Assembly: GCA_015847255.1 (NCBI GenBank)
Contig: JADLZK010004543.1
Location: 682,001-746,000 of the forward strand
DNA length: 64,000 bases
Direction of reading: 5' to 3'
DNA from: Hyparrhenia diplandra
Lineage: Eukaryota; Streptophyta; Magnoliopsida; Poales; Poaceae
Shown here: positions 11,198 through 21,320 of the stretch, one piece after another
Numbering within the stretch: position 1 is the stretch's first letter
How the letters are laid out: every line of letters begins with the position of its first letter
Translations under genes and position numbers: made by a program
The notes under the pieces: model-generated
What the model was told of the DNA's origin: nothing
What the model saw: the letters and a program-made list of their open reading frames with translations, nothing else
Database searches by the model: none

Positions 11198-11733
11198 TAA
11201 GCTGACCCTCACCCTCCTAGACTACCATACAAGGTGGTACTAAACCCACCAATGACAACTACACATGAGCCCCTTCGGCAACATTGGCCAACTTCACAAC
11301 TACTACGGGCTTCTGATGGGCTAGGGTGTTGCAATTCACTCTGTACACTATGATGATTGTTGAAGGAATAAGGAATCTTGTGAAGTCACATGAATGCCAT
11401 GTTTCCTCTAATTTCTCGGTGCCACCCATTCACATAAGAGATGGGGCAGCTGCAGCCATATCTTATCATGTGTAGTAGCAGTGATATGGAGAAGATATGA
11501 TTGCCCGTTGGGGCAGAATTTGGATTACATAGGGTGTAAACAGGGAGAGGAAGCGGAGGGGGCACCCTATTTTATTACCGTCCATATATAGAGAGTGAGA
11601 GTTGGGATGCAAATACAAAACTGGACCATATTTTTAATATGTCACATGTAAATACACAACTACATTCACGTATATAAATACATGTACGCATACAAGCACT
11701 AATGGTCATATATATTATAATTGGTTCTGGCTT
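11198..11733. other. Non-coding flank
   Basis: Anonymous DNA, repeated at 41580-42116. Part of it (11380-11580) is weakly similar to 3055-3310. No gene seen. Confidence 0.4.
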
Positions 11734-11736
11734 TAA

Positions 11737-12598
11737 GGCTGTCCGCACTGCTGGACGGTACCCGCACTGGAGGGAACATTTACAGATAATTGTGCTGCAC
11801 TGCTGTCTTTGGGAGAGGAAGGCTACCGGCCCGTTTCCTTCATTCTCAGCGTCTTCGCGTCCATCCTCCAGTACGCCAGCGTGGAGAGAGAGAGCGCGCC
11901 CGCGAGTTGGGAGGAGAGAGAGAGTCTGTCCACTGCTCCTCTGCCACCACCGGTGACCTCCATGGACGTGTCGGGAACTCCATGGCCACCGCTGGGGAGC
12001 GCCGTCACGCCGGCGAGGCGGCGTGCGCCGGGCCAGGGCCGCCGCCGCCCGTCTCCCCGCGACCCCGGCGTCCCCGGCGCCAGCGCCATGCTCCCACGGC
12101 AGCGGCGATCCGCCCTAGGAAGGGAGGCGGAGATGGGGCCGCCGCTACTGGCCTTCCGGCCTTCCGCCGCCGCGCAGATCCGGCCGAGGCTAGCCGAGCC
12201 TCGATGGTGGCCGCTCCCCTTGCGGTCGCCCTCGCCAGTCCGCCATGGCTCCGCCCGCCCGCAGATCCACTCGAGGCCGGGCGAGCCCGAGGCTAGCTGA
12301 GCTCGATGGTGGGCGCTCCTTGCGTTGCCCTCGCCTGTCCGCCATGGCCGCCACGTCGCCGAGCGCGATTCGACGGGCCGATCGTCGCCGACGGGCGGGC
12401 GGGGACGACCGGAGAGAGGCCAGTGGAGCGGCTGTGCGTGGGGAGGGGAGAGGAAGAAATCCCGACGCATGGGACCCGCAGGAGTATAAAGTATGGGATA
12501 AAGTTTGATGGCTGCAGTGAAACTGGAAAAAAAACATATTGGGCCCATGTGCAGGAGGGATACAGTTTGATTATAAAGGTTGAGCGGTGCGGATAGCC
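11737..12598. mobile_element. PIF/Harbinger-like non-autonomous element with GC-rich cargo (left copy)
   Basis: The ends are GGCTGTCCGCAC at the left and, read inwards, GGCTATCCGCACCGC at the right. Both are flanked by TAA (11734-11736 and 12599-12601), the TWA-type three-base target duplication of PIF/Harbinger elements. The terminal 100-150 bases are AT-rich. The centre (11840-12440) is very GC-rich and unlike its surroundings. It holds two direct copies of an 85-base phrase (GCAGATCC...GAGGCTAGC...GAGC...GATGGTGG) at about 12174 and 12260. Multi-frame ORFs there lack a recognisable domain. The cargo could be captured gene leader sequence. Confidence 0.6.
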
Positions 12599-12688
12599 TA
12601 AGACGTGGAAGACATGATGGTGGATTGCAGAGTATTTAATATGTACACCCACATACACCCATCCCTTATTATAGATATTGAAATTGAT

Positions 12689-12810
12689 CATGTATCCAGT
12701 AGTTGTAGGTTGTGATCCAGTAACTTGTGGTTACCACTTCAACTCTTGTTCAACTTTCACTTTATTCTACTTAATGAAATACGCATAATGGCGCGGTCTC
12801 GAAAAAAAAA
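12689..12810 (+). mobile_element. 5'-truncated LINE tail with perfect target duplication (left copy)
   Basis: A 122-base insert ends in TTAATGAAATACGC...GGTCTCGAAAAAAAAA, the kind of 3' end seen in grass L1-type LINEs. It is flanked by a perfect 16-base direct repeat AGATATTGAAATTGAT (12673-12688 and 12811-12826). Poly(A) plus a long target duplication indicates target-primed reverse transcription. Confidence 0.75.
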
Positions 12811-12819
12811 AGATATTGA

Positions 12820-13355
12820 AATTGATGAAGTCACTATAGATATGTCAATGTTGACAGACATATCTTCTGTATTAAAAAGACTAGTGCCATATACATGCAT
12901 ATAATAAATCAAAGAAATGGTACCATCTTTCTCAAAGTGTAGGACTCAGCTTCAACCATAAGAAACAAAGCCAGTTCACAATAAGATAATGACTTCAGAC
13001 ATATCTAGCGCATTAAAAAGATTGCACCATATATTCATTCAATAAATCCAAAAAATGAAATCATCTTACTTTAAGTGTAGGACTCACCCTGGGTGAGCAG
13101 GTTCAACCATATGAAACCAACCGCACTTAGGAACACAAGAATAAGCTTGTTTTTTTGGGAAAGGACAAGAATAAGCTTGTACATTGTTGTCAGCTATTCC
13201 AGTCAAGCTCGATGCAATTTGACTCCTATGGATACTCTTTTATTTTGGCTTTGGCTTTTATACAAGTGTGTAAGTCAGACAATTGACATATCTATAGTGA
13301 CTTCATCAATTATACATTTAAATGTAGTGTGACCTGCATTAAATTGTCTGACTTA
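12820..13355. repeat. Inverted repeats and a tandem repeat in AT-rich DNA
   Basis: A perfect 30-base inverted repeat has arms at 12820-12849 and 13282-13311 (starting AATTGATGAAGTCACTATAG). A second, 14-base pair TAAGTCAGACAATT / AATTGTCTGACTTA lies at 13271-13284 and 13342-13355 and would fold into a separate hairpin. Between them a 141-base unit starting CAGACATATC occurs at 12855 and 12996. These may be relics of nested MITEs. Confidence 0.55.
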
Positions 13356-13602
13356 TTTGAATGATTTAAAATATCAAGCATTACATTTATTCCTGTCATC
13401 TCATTAGTCATAACACGAGCATGCAGTCACTGATGAAAGTTGCTCTAGAACCTCACTGCGATCGTCAGATCCCGGGCGTGGGTCGACGGTGCGCCCAGCT
13501 GGGGACCCTCCCACTGCCGAGGAGCACCCGCCGTGCTCGTCTCTCGGGGCTGGGGTCGCTGAATGCCAACTTCACAGCCAGACGGTCACTGCGCCTCGGG
13601 AA

Positions 13603-13801
13603 CTAGTTGTCACTGACCGTGCGCGCACACCGGGGGCGTTTCGGGAACGCGAACAGTGGCTGTTCGAGGGGCAGCTCCAGAGAAGCGATGAAGTCGTCGA
13701 CAATGTTGTTCACACTGCTTTCCTGATGCTTCCCATTCTGATCTCTTACTGTGCCTCTTAGCTTCTTCTTCATAGTCCCTATGACCATGTGACCATGACA
13801 T
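13603..13801 (-). pseudogene. Possible gene 5' fragment of unknown function
   Basis: A minus-strand frame of about 60 codons has a balanced, non-repetitive composition, including QESSVNNIVDDFIASLELPL and EQPLFAFP, unlike the low-complexity ORFs elsewhere. It starts right beside the copia insertion. The same frame is kept in the right copy (43958-44173) until an indel. No family is recognised and no downstream exon is evident. It may be part of an older element. Confidence 0.25.
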
Positions 13802-14210
13802 GTTGGAGCAGGATCACCTCGTTCTTCCTAGAACGCCGACGATTTAACGGCGCCGTGGTGACCCACGGTGACCAGCGAGTAGATGTAAACTGGAAGGAAA
13901 ACAAAACAATATAAACGATGATAACAACGATGTGTTGCTGCCAATCTCGCAGCGCTCAACGACCTCCTCGACTCTTTATTTATAGCCTTTGATCATTACA
14001 AGACTCCCACGCCACGACGAGTCGGTGCGCGACGCCGTTGCACCGCGGCGCGCGCGCCTCATGCGCTGGACACGACATGGCGCGTTCAACCATCTAGACT
14101 CTGGGTAGATTACGACCGGGCATGTCACCAATCGTATCTCCCTCTAACTAACTCCAAACGCTAACTGAATGAAAGATCACATGACTCTTAGTGCAACAAA
14201 TTGGCTAACA
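13801..14210 (-). repeat. 3' LTR (left copy of retrotransposon)
   Basis: This LTR begins TGTTGGAGCAGG and ends TTGGCTAACA. It contains a TATA-like TTTATTTATAGCC at about 13974-13986 (TATAAATA on the element's strand), the probable core promoter. It differs from its partner LTR at only a few sites, mostly near GC-rich positions. Confidence 0.9.
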
Positions 14211-14222
14211 AATCACCCCCTA
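14211..14222 (-). promoter_or_regulatory. Polypurine tract
   Basis: Immediately inside the 3' LTR the minus strand reads TTAGGGGGTGATT, a purine-rich stretch fitting the plus-strand primer of reverse transcription. Confidence 0.65.
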
Positions 14223-15900
14223 ATCTTGTTGCACGTCAACAACACCAAGAGCACTTCTAAGTTCTATGAACCTAACCCGACCGAGCGACTTTGTGAAGAT
14301 ATCTGCCAGCTGCTCCGTTGTGCCCACATGATCTACCTCCACCTTTCCTTCCTCGATGCACTGCCGAAGAAAATGATACCTCGTGTCTATGTGTTTGCTT
14401 CTGTCATGATACACGGGGTTCTTGCTCAGCGCAATAGCGGACATATTGTCCATCAACAGCTTCACTGGTGCTTCTTTCACTCCCAACATGTCAGCGATGA
14501 GTCGGCTCAACCACACACCTTGACAGGCCGCTGCTGCTGCTGCCACATATTCAGCTTCGCACGAAGACAATGCCACAATTCTTTGCTTGTGTGAAACCCA
14601 GGTCACCATGTTGCCTCCAAGGAAGTACACCACCCCTGTAGTGCTCTTTCTGTCTTCCACATCACCTGCGAAATCACTATCACTGAAACCCAACAACAAT
14701 GGTTTCAGTTCAGCTCCCTTGACATATTTGCAACCATAGCCTATGGTGCCTTTCAGGTATCTTAGGATACGCTTGACAGCAGTCCAATGAGATTTGTTTG
14801 GAGCCTCCATATATCTACTGACCACCCCAACTGCAAATGCCAAGTCTGGTCTAGTATTGACAATGTACCGAAGACTCCCAATTATGCTTCTATATTCAGT
14901 CACCTTCACAGCTTCTCCTCCCTTGCTCTTGTAGAGTTTCAGTCTTTGTTCCATGGGTGTGTCACGGGGATTACAACTTTGTCATACCCGATGTCTCCAA
15001 GATCTTCTTGGCATAAGAATTCTGACTGATGGTGATCCCTTCTTCCTCCTGCTTTACCTCTATTCCAAGGTAATAGCAAAGCAAACCAAGGTCACTCATA
15101 CTGAACCTGTTCATCATCTCTCTTTTGAACACTTTGATGTCACTTCTGCTTGGCCCTGAGATGATCAAGTCGTCCACATAAACCCCTACAATGAGAAAGG
15201 ACTGTTTGCTGTTTCTTCTATAAAGAGCATGATCCATACTGCTTTTCACAAAACCGAGTGCCAACAACTCTTGATCGAGTTTAGCATTCCAGGCCCTAGG
15301 TGCCTGCCTTAAACCATACAAGGCTTTTCTGAGTTTTAACACTTTATCACCAGTGCCAATGATGAAACCCGGAGGCTGCTTCACATAGACGGTTTCAAAG
15401 AGATCTCCATTCAGAAAAGCAGACTTGACGTCCATATGGTGTACCTCCCATCCACCTTGAGCTGCCAAAGCCAACAACACCCTCACCGTTTCTATTCTAG
15501 CCACTGGTGCAAACACTTCCTCAAAATCCACCCCTTGTATTTGTGCATAGCCCTTGGCCACCAATCATGCTTTGTGCTTCACAATATTTCCTTCTGGATC
15601 TTTCTGCACTTTAAATACCCATTTCAGGCCAATGGCCTTCTGATTGCTTGGCAAAGTACTGACTTCCCAAGTCTTGTTTGCCTCTATAGCTTGCATCTCC
15701 TCCTACATTGCCTTCCTCCAGCAAGCTTCTGAGATAGCCTGCTCAACTGAATTTGGCTCTTCTGCAGCTACCAAACAGATGCCACTGTATTCCAACTGCA
15801 CCGGTTCAGTTGAGTCCAACAATTATGGCAACATTCTGTAACGAAGGGGGGCTCCTTCTGAATCCACTGATCCACCCGGAGGTGGTGTTGCCCATTGTAT
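14220..15900 (-). pseudogene. copia pol: reverse transcriptase and RNase H, frameshifted
   Basis: The minus-strand frame 14971-15564 carries the copia reverse transcriptase core: VFAPVARIETVR, HHMDVKSAFLNGDL, and the active-site segment with YVDD (GVYVDDLIISG). The next frame, 14220-14954, continues through SLRYIVNTRPDLAFAVG and YLKGT into RNase H, with the acidic residues in FSDSDFAGD, SSCEAEYVA, LLMDNMSAI and HIDTRYHF, and ends LADIFTKSL-like. The two frames are offset by one base near 14960, where this copy has ACTTTG and the right copy ACCTG. Further N-terminal polymerase sequence (to about 15900) is present only in broken frames. Confidence 0.85.
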
Positions 15901-16092
15901 CTGATTGCCTCCAGGGGTGGCAGGTGAGGTACTACCACCACTGTTTGAAGATGGAGTTGCCAGAACAGGAGAGCCAGCCCCAAACCCGTCGCTGAATCGA
16001 CCGAATCACCGAGTCGCTCGTTGTCGGATCGTGGAACGTGCGAACTTTGTTCTTCATCGATATCATCGGGATAGGTAAACGTGGGCATGATT

Positions 16093-17404
16093 TCATCCAC
16101 ACGCCCACGCCACCATTCCTTTCACCCCCCAACTCCAGCTCTTCTTTTCATCAAAGATCACATCCCTGGATATTATCATCTTCTTTCTTGCTGGATCATA
16201 AATCCGATAAGCTTTAGTTCCTCGCTCATAGCCAAAGAACACACCAGGAATTGATCTGTCAGATAGCTTTGTTGCTCCAGGACCAACATTTTTGGCATAG
16301 CACACACACCCAAATGTCCTAAGATGCCGGACACCTGGCTTCTTGCCAAACCATGCTTCAAATGGGGTTTTCCCATTCAAACTCTTCGTGGGTGAACGAT
16401 TCAGCAAGTATACTGCAGTTAACACTGCCTCACCCCAGAACCTGCCTGGCACCTGCATACTCTTCAGTAGGCATCGAGCCATCTCGACCACTGATTGATT
16501 ACGCCGCTCGACTACCCCGTTCTGTTGTGGGGTGAACGGTGCTGTCGTGTTTCTCTTGATGCCAAGCTCATTGCAGTAAACTGTAAAAACTCCTGAATTG
16601 AACTCCCCTCCTCTGTCAGTCCTGAACGCCTTCAACAGTCGCCCACTTTCAGTCTCGGCTGCAATCTTGATTTTCTTGAAGCACTCGAATGCCTGATCTT
16701 TCGAGCTTAACAACTCCAGCCACATATAATGACTGAAGTCATCGACCATCAACAGGAAGTACTGTCTTCCACCAGGTGTAGCCGGCGTGATTGGGCCACA
16801 CAGATCTCCATGTACCAGCTCAAATTCAGCTTCTGCACGATATGTCGAGGCACGTGGAAACGGGGTGCGGTGGTGTTTACCAAGTGCACAACCATCGCAT
16901 ACCTGTTCTCCTCGTTGAATGAGTGGAATCCCTCCACCATCTTCTTCACGCCCGGATCCCGCAGTTGATCTGAAATTCAGTGTGACCGTAGCGAGCATGC
17001 CACAGCCATGACTCCTCGTCCATCCTCGACAATAGGCAGACAGGTACAGTAACATTGAGCTTCAATGTGTAGAGGCGATCCTTCCTTTCGGCTCTCACCA
17101 AAACACTCAGCACACCATTAGACCGCTCAATCACAGTCATCACGCCATGATCAATCTCAACTCTGCAGCCAGCTTCCTCCAACTGACCGAGACTGACTAT
17201 ATTACAACGGAGAGAGGGAATGTAATATACCTTGGTGAGTACTCGGTGAACTTGATTCTTGTCGGCGATCGTCAAAGACCGACCCTTGCAGATATCCACC
17301 TTTGATCCGTCTCCAAATCTCACCGCCCCCTTCACCGTTTCATCAAGGGAAGCCAACGAGTCCCGACAGCCCGTCATATGGTTCGTGGCTCCGGTGTCGA
17401 GCAC
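16093..17404 (-). pseudogene. copia protease and integrase, frameshifted
   Basis: The frame 16946-17404 opens at an aspartic-protease active site (LDTGATNHM) and reaches the pre-integrase zinc-binding segment (WLWHARYGH). The overlapping frame 16093-17055 carries CDGCALGKHH, completing the HHCC site, and the catalytic core with Asp in HGDLCGP, Asp in RTDRGGEF and Glu in GVVERRNQ, so the D,D,E triad is present. It continues into the C-terminal GKTPFEAWFGKKP and GYERGTKAYRIYDP segments. The frame change near 16960 is a small indel. The protease site is canonical here, unlike in the right copy. Confidence 0.85.
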
Positions 17405-18423
17405 CCAGCTCGGCCGTGATTACGGACGGGAAAGCGGCGTCGATTCGAGAAACACGCCACCTGCCTGCTCCGTGGTGCGAACCACATTACAGACACGAGC
17501 CACTCTTGTTTCTTCTGCATTGGCATGGAGAGCTACCTCCTGCCTCTCTTGTTTCTTCTGCTTCTTCTTGCACTCAAAACCAAAGTGGCCATATATGCCA
17601 CACCCGGCGACATGTGCCCTTGCGCCGGTGTACCCATGGACGTGAGTCCATTGTCACCGACCATCACGTGAGTCACCACCGGCATCCTTGCGCGTGGTTT
17701 CCAGTGCTTCTCCTTCTTGAACTGTTGCCCATCTTCTCCTCCTCCTTTCGTCTTCGAGATGGATGATCCCGACAACATGCGGCTCTTATTCTTAGCCGCC
17801 CATTCTTCTTCAGTCAAGAGGAGTTTACCGGCCTTCTCCGTGACTTGCTCTACCGTCGGCTCCATGCGCTCCTCGGCCGCCCTTGGTGACCGATCAGATC
17901 TTCAATCGACAACTTCTTGAGATCTTTAAACATCTCAATGCTCACCGCCGCCACGGCCATACCGGTGGCACAACCCGAGAAACTTCTTCACAATGCGTTC
18001 ATCCGTGATGCTCTCTTCCCGAGTCCTCGAAGATCGGCCACGAGCTTGGTAATTCTGATGGCAAAGTCCTCGATCGTTTCATCTGGCTTGAATGTGATTG
18101 ATTCAAACTCTGCCAACAGCTTCTGGGCATTTACCTCCTTCACCCGATCTGCCCCAAGACGCATCGCCTTGATGGCCTCCCAAGCTTCCTTGGCCGTCTT
18201 CTTGTTGAGCAATAACGAGTGCATCTCCGATTGCACTCCTCAAGCATCGCTCCCAACGCCCGGCCGATCCTTGCGCCGCCGGCTTTCTCTCCCTTCTCAA
18301 TGGCTTCCCCGAGATACATCCCTTCTAGATTGCCTTTGGATGTGGGAGGACCACACCCGATAATTGGCCCTGGTAAGCATCGGCCGGGATAGATTCGGCG
18401 GCCTGGTTGTATGCCTTCTCCAT
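17405..18423 (-). pseudogene. copia gag (UBN2-type), frameshifted
   Basis: The start codon is at 18421-18423 (MEKAYNQAAG). Pieces at 17988-18236 and 17533-17865 match the uninterrupted version at 47134-48822: LLLNKKTAKEAWEAI, ITKLVADLRGLG, EEWAAKNKSRM. The zinc-knuckle region is garbled by indels around 17610-17640. A stretch of about 55 bases just upstream of the start (18424-18480) is absent from the right copy. Confidence 0.8.
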
Positions 18424-18547
18424 CGTCATTGTCTGGTCACCAATGGCCATCGGTCCGGGCGTTCGCGGCGCCCTTCTACTCGGCGAGACTCCGACCTTGT
18501 CTAGCTCCTTCTACCAACTCTCACCACCACCGAACGTATCGTCCTCA

Positions 18548-18559
18548 GCTCTGATACCA
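18548..18559 (-). promoter_or_regulatory. Primer-binding site (initiator Met tRNA)
   Basis: On the minus strand, two bases inside the 5' LTR, the sequence reads TGGTATCAGAGC, the standard plant copia primer-binding site complementary to the 3' end of initiator methionine tRNA. Confidence 0.9.
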
Positions 18560-18561
18560 CT

Positions 18562-18970
18562 TGTTGGAGCAGGGTCACCTCGTTCTTCCTAGAACGTCGA
18601 CGACGAACGGCGCCGTGGTGACCACGGTGACCGGCGAGTAGATGTAAACTGGAAGGAAAACAAAACAATATAAACGATGATAACAACGATGTGTTGCTGC
18701 CAATCTCGCAGCGCTCAACGACCTCCTCGACTCTTTATTTATAGCCTTTGATATTACAAGACTCCCACGCCCACGGCGAAGTCGGTGCGCGACGCCGTTG
18801 CACCGTGGCGGCGCTTCATGCGCCGGGACACGACATGGCGCTGTTCAACCATCTAGACTTCCGGGTAGATTACGACCGGGCATGTCACCAATCGTATCTC
18901 CCTCTAACTAACTCCAAACGCTAACTGAATGAAAGATCACATGACTCTTAGTGCAACAAATTGGCTAACA
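18562..18970 (-). repeat. 5' LTR (left copy of retrotransposon)
   Basis: Partner of 13801-14210, flanked on its outer side by TGACA at 18971-18975. On the minus strand it is followed by the primer-binding site. Confidence 0.9.
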
Positions 18971-18983
18971 TGACATCAATTAG

Positions 18984-18993
18984 CTATTTATAA
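18984..18993 (-). promoter_or_regulatory. TATA-like box beside the copia insertion
   Basis: The minus strand reads TTATAAATAG here, about 10 bases outside the 5' LTR. Without the retrotransposon it would lie about 25 bases upstream of the possible ORF at 13603-13801. Confidence 0.3.
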
Positions 18994-19687
18994 GAACTTC
19001 AGTGCAAGGAACAATAGTATACTATCAAGCAATGAATTTATAGACAACAAACTTCAGTGCGTGTTTGTTGGTGGTCGCTCCAAGAAACTGTGCATATAAG
19101 GCACCAACACACACGCACACACTTCATGTAGTGGAGCAGACTCATGTGCTTCAGTGTTTTTGTCGTCATATAGGTTACTGTAGTGGCCAGGGTGATAAAA
19201 CAATGTTCGGCCTGCAAACTCTCAACATTTTCTGGAGCAGACTCATGTGCTTCAGTGTTGTTTGACGTCATAGCCTGATCGATGAACCGTTATCAACGTT
19301 GTTTAATGCTAGTATTACATTTGAAGTCAGAACAAAACAGTGCTTAAATAGGCTTCGGGACTAAGCAAATCGAAAGAGCCCCAGATGCGCTATGTCCATA
19401 ATTGCGTCACAAAGCGGACAGCCAAGCCACCAATGCTTCCCAATAACACTGCAGCCAACTGGTAGTGACTTGGATAGCTCAACTCAGTGCAGCCTGCTCA
19501 TTCTATTGTGGCTGATGATCTAGGCAACGATGATCTGGCTATTCCCCTTCTTCGACTTCTGGTGCTGCTCTTGTCATCATGTTCAGAAAGTTCCATTGAT
19601 ATGCTAGTGTCTGTTCAGGGCACATTGGCTGTGGGCCATGCTTCACAATTGCACATCTGCACATGTAGTTACTAGTCGCATTCCCAA
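18994..19687. other. Non-coding stretch with a 101-base direct repeat
   Basis: GGAGCAGACTCATGTGCTTC recurs at 19133 and 19234, each followed by a GTCATA motif. No gene seen. The right-copy equivalent is 49347-50041. Confidence 0.45.
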
Positions 19688-19735
19688 AGCAATGTGATGT
19701 ATATGAAAAAAAAAAAAAAAAGCAATGTGATGTAT
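19688..19735 (+). mobile_element. Poly(A)-only micro-insertion with 15-base target duplication (left copy)
   Basis: AGCAATGTGATGTAT occurs at 19688-19702 and again at 19721-19735, separated only by ATG and 15 A residues. This has the form of a retroposition product truncated to its tail. In the right copy (50042-50092) the insert is 21 A residues. Confidence 0.65.
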
Positions 19736-19864
19736 CAGCGGTCTGAATTAACTTTGTCAGAAACATACAGTACAGAAGAGAGCTAGAGACCAGAAGCATA
19801 GAGTTTATTACAATGGTAACAATGGTCAATTTTAGTTTGGTCTAATCTTGATACATATACAATA

Positions 19865-19932
19865 CATTTTTTTTATGAAACAGGAGGGGCATAGCCCCTA
19901 CTAGAATTTTATTAATAATAAAAAAGAAAAGG
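19865..19932 (-). mobile_element. Short LINE 3' tail with target duplication (left copy)
   Basis: A 68-base insert starts with a T run (minus-strand poly(A)) and carries AGGGGCATAGCCCCT, a short hairpin like those in grass LINE 3' ends. It is flanked by CATATACAATA at 19854-19864 and 19933-19943. Confidence 0.65.
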
Positions 19933-20765
19933 CATATACAATAATGACCAGATTCATTCTCAAGTATTGTTTCAATCGAGACAATAAAAACTTATATGTA
20001 GTCTCTGCACACCAAAAGCAGGGTTGGAGTAGCCTACACTACACAAATGTATTCATTCATGATGCTAAGCCTGTTAGTTACGCTGGAGTATCTGCACTAC
20101 ACAAATGGAGTCCGTACACATTATTTTGAGAGGACAAATTAATGAAAAGTACTTTGCACTGGGTAATTCACATGCATGGCATAACTCTAAAGAACACCCA
20201 GCTAAGGTCGCTCTAAACCACTAGATCTGCTTGCTTTGTGAACCACTTGGAGAGTTCAGATGTTTCTCCATTTGTCTCCTGTGCTTAAATTGCGTTGCTG
20301 AGATATATCTAAACATCAGAATCCAGAACCTCTTATAGTTTGACTCCAGGAATAAGTCCCAAGACCAGAAAATGACAGTATCTATTGTCAAGGAAAATGC
20401 CACACAGTAGCTGCATATATGTGCACTCTCTCCAACACCCTTTATTGTTATTTGGGCATACCGGAAGAGAGGTCTTATGCAAATTGCGACTGATTAAATG
20501 GCCAAGTTCTAATTTTTTCCCCTGATGCTTCCAATTCCTAGGTGTTTTTGCTTGCCTTTTTTTTTCCCTCATCATGTATCTCTTGTTCTCTCGCATGTCT
20601 CGCTTGGTCATTTCCTATGTGGTTCTCATAGCTAGTGGACATTCATTGTGTAGGATAATACTTATAATCAAAGAGAATATTGAAATGGGATAGTGGAGCG
20701 CATATGTTGGGTGGGTGAGTGGGGGTATTATATATATTTTGGAGTGCTTTATTCACATAGTTCAG

Positions 20766-21000
20766 TTTTTTTTAGATAAAGGAAATTTCATTCCACCCTT
20801 CAAATCCATTGTTGGATGCTTACAGCACATACACAGGACATTAGCCCCAGGTGCCGCAATGTGGCAAATCCAGACCAACACACAATCCTCACGCAGGAGG
20901 GACAACCAACCCACAAAAGTTCAAAGGAAAATTAAACATCCATGCAAAGACCCCATTCAGCAATCACCAAGAGCAGCAATGGAGGATCACCAGTAATGTC
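20766..21000 (-). mobile_element. LINE-like 3' fragment
   Basis: TTTTTTTTAGATAAAGGAAATTTC at the left edge is the reverse complement of a LINE-type 3' terminus with poly(A). The related block X3 lacks about 350 bases here (compare 30480-30500), which supports an insertion. The far end and target duplication are not clear. Confidence 0.45.
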
Positions 21001-21320
21001 ACGGCCCCAGGAATCTAAACTCCTATGCGTCACATAGGTCAGTTGGGTTGGTCTTAATTTGAAATTGCTTTAGAGGCTGCTTGGTTCTCCGTCAATGGAT
21101 GCCACATTTCGTTGAGTGGTTGAGGCGCTGACCCTGTGGAGTAAGAGAAATAAATGGACACCACAGTTGTCGAAAGAGTGAACACGTGAATGAATTGAAA
21201 ATTTTGTAGCATACCTTAATTGCGAACCAAACAACAGCCTAGCACGTGTGGCGTGGCAAAGTAAGGCCAGAAACCAAACAACTCCTTTCATAAAAATCTG
21301 ATCCTCTATTCGAAAGAACC

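Larger units (their letters stand above)
13801..18970 (-). mobile_element. Ty1/copia LTR retrotransposon, complete in structure (left copy)
   Basis: Two LTRs of about 410 bases (13801-14210 and 18562-18970) begin TGTTGG and end CTAACA on the plus strand. They are flanked by a perfect five-base target duplication TGACA (13796-13800 and 18971-18975). Between them, on the minus strand, the order is primer-binding site, gag with a zinc knuckle, protease, integrase, reverse transcriptase, RNase H, polypurine tract. Integrase before reverse transcriptase defines the copia superfamily. The frames are broken by several small indels in this copy. The identical insertion is present at 44186-49323. Confidence 0.95.
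19740..21320. repeat. Mosaic block X1
   Basis: Ordered similarity to 26300-27200 (X2), 29560-30727 (X3) and, for its first part, 37680-38032 (X4). Shared phrases include AACTTTGTCAGAAACATA, TCTGCACACCAAAAGCAGGG, CTTTGTGAACC.CTTGG, TTCTCTCGCATGT, GAGTGAACACGTGAA and ATCCTCTATTCRAAAG. Insertions are present in some members and absent in others. No common protein is encoded. Confidence 0.6.

Noticed and set aside
11198..11200. TAA after the right CACTA end as a target duplication for 38033-41579
   Set aside because: The left flank of that structure is CAT. TAA matches the left flank of the 4425-11197 structure instead.
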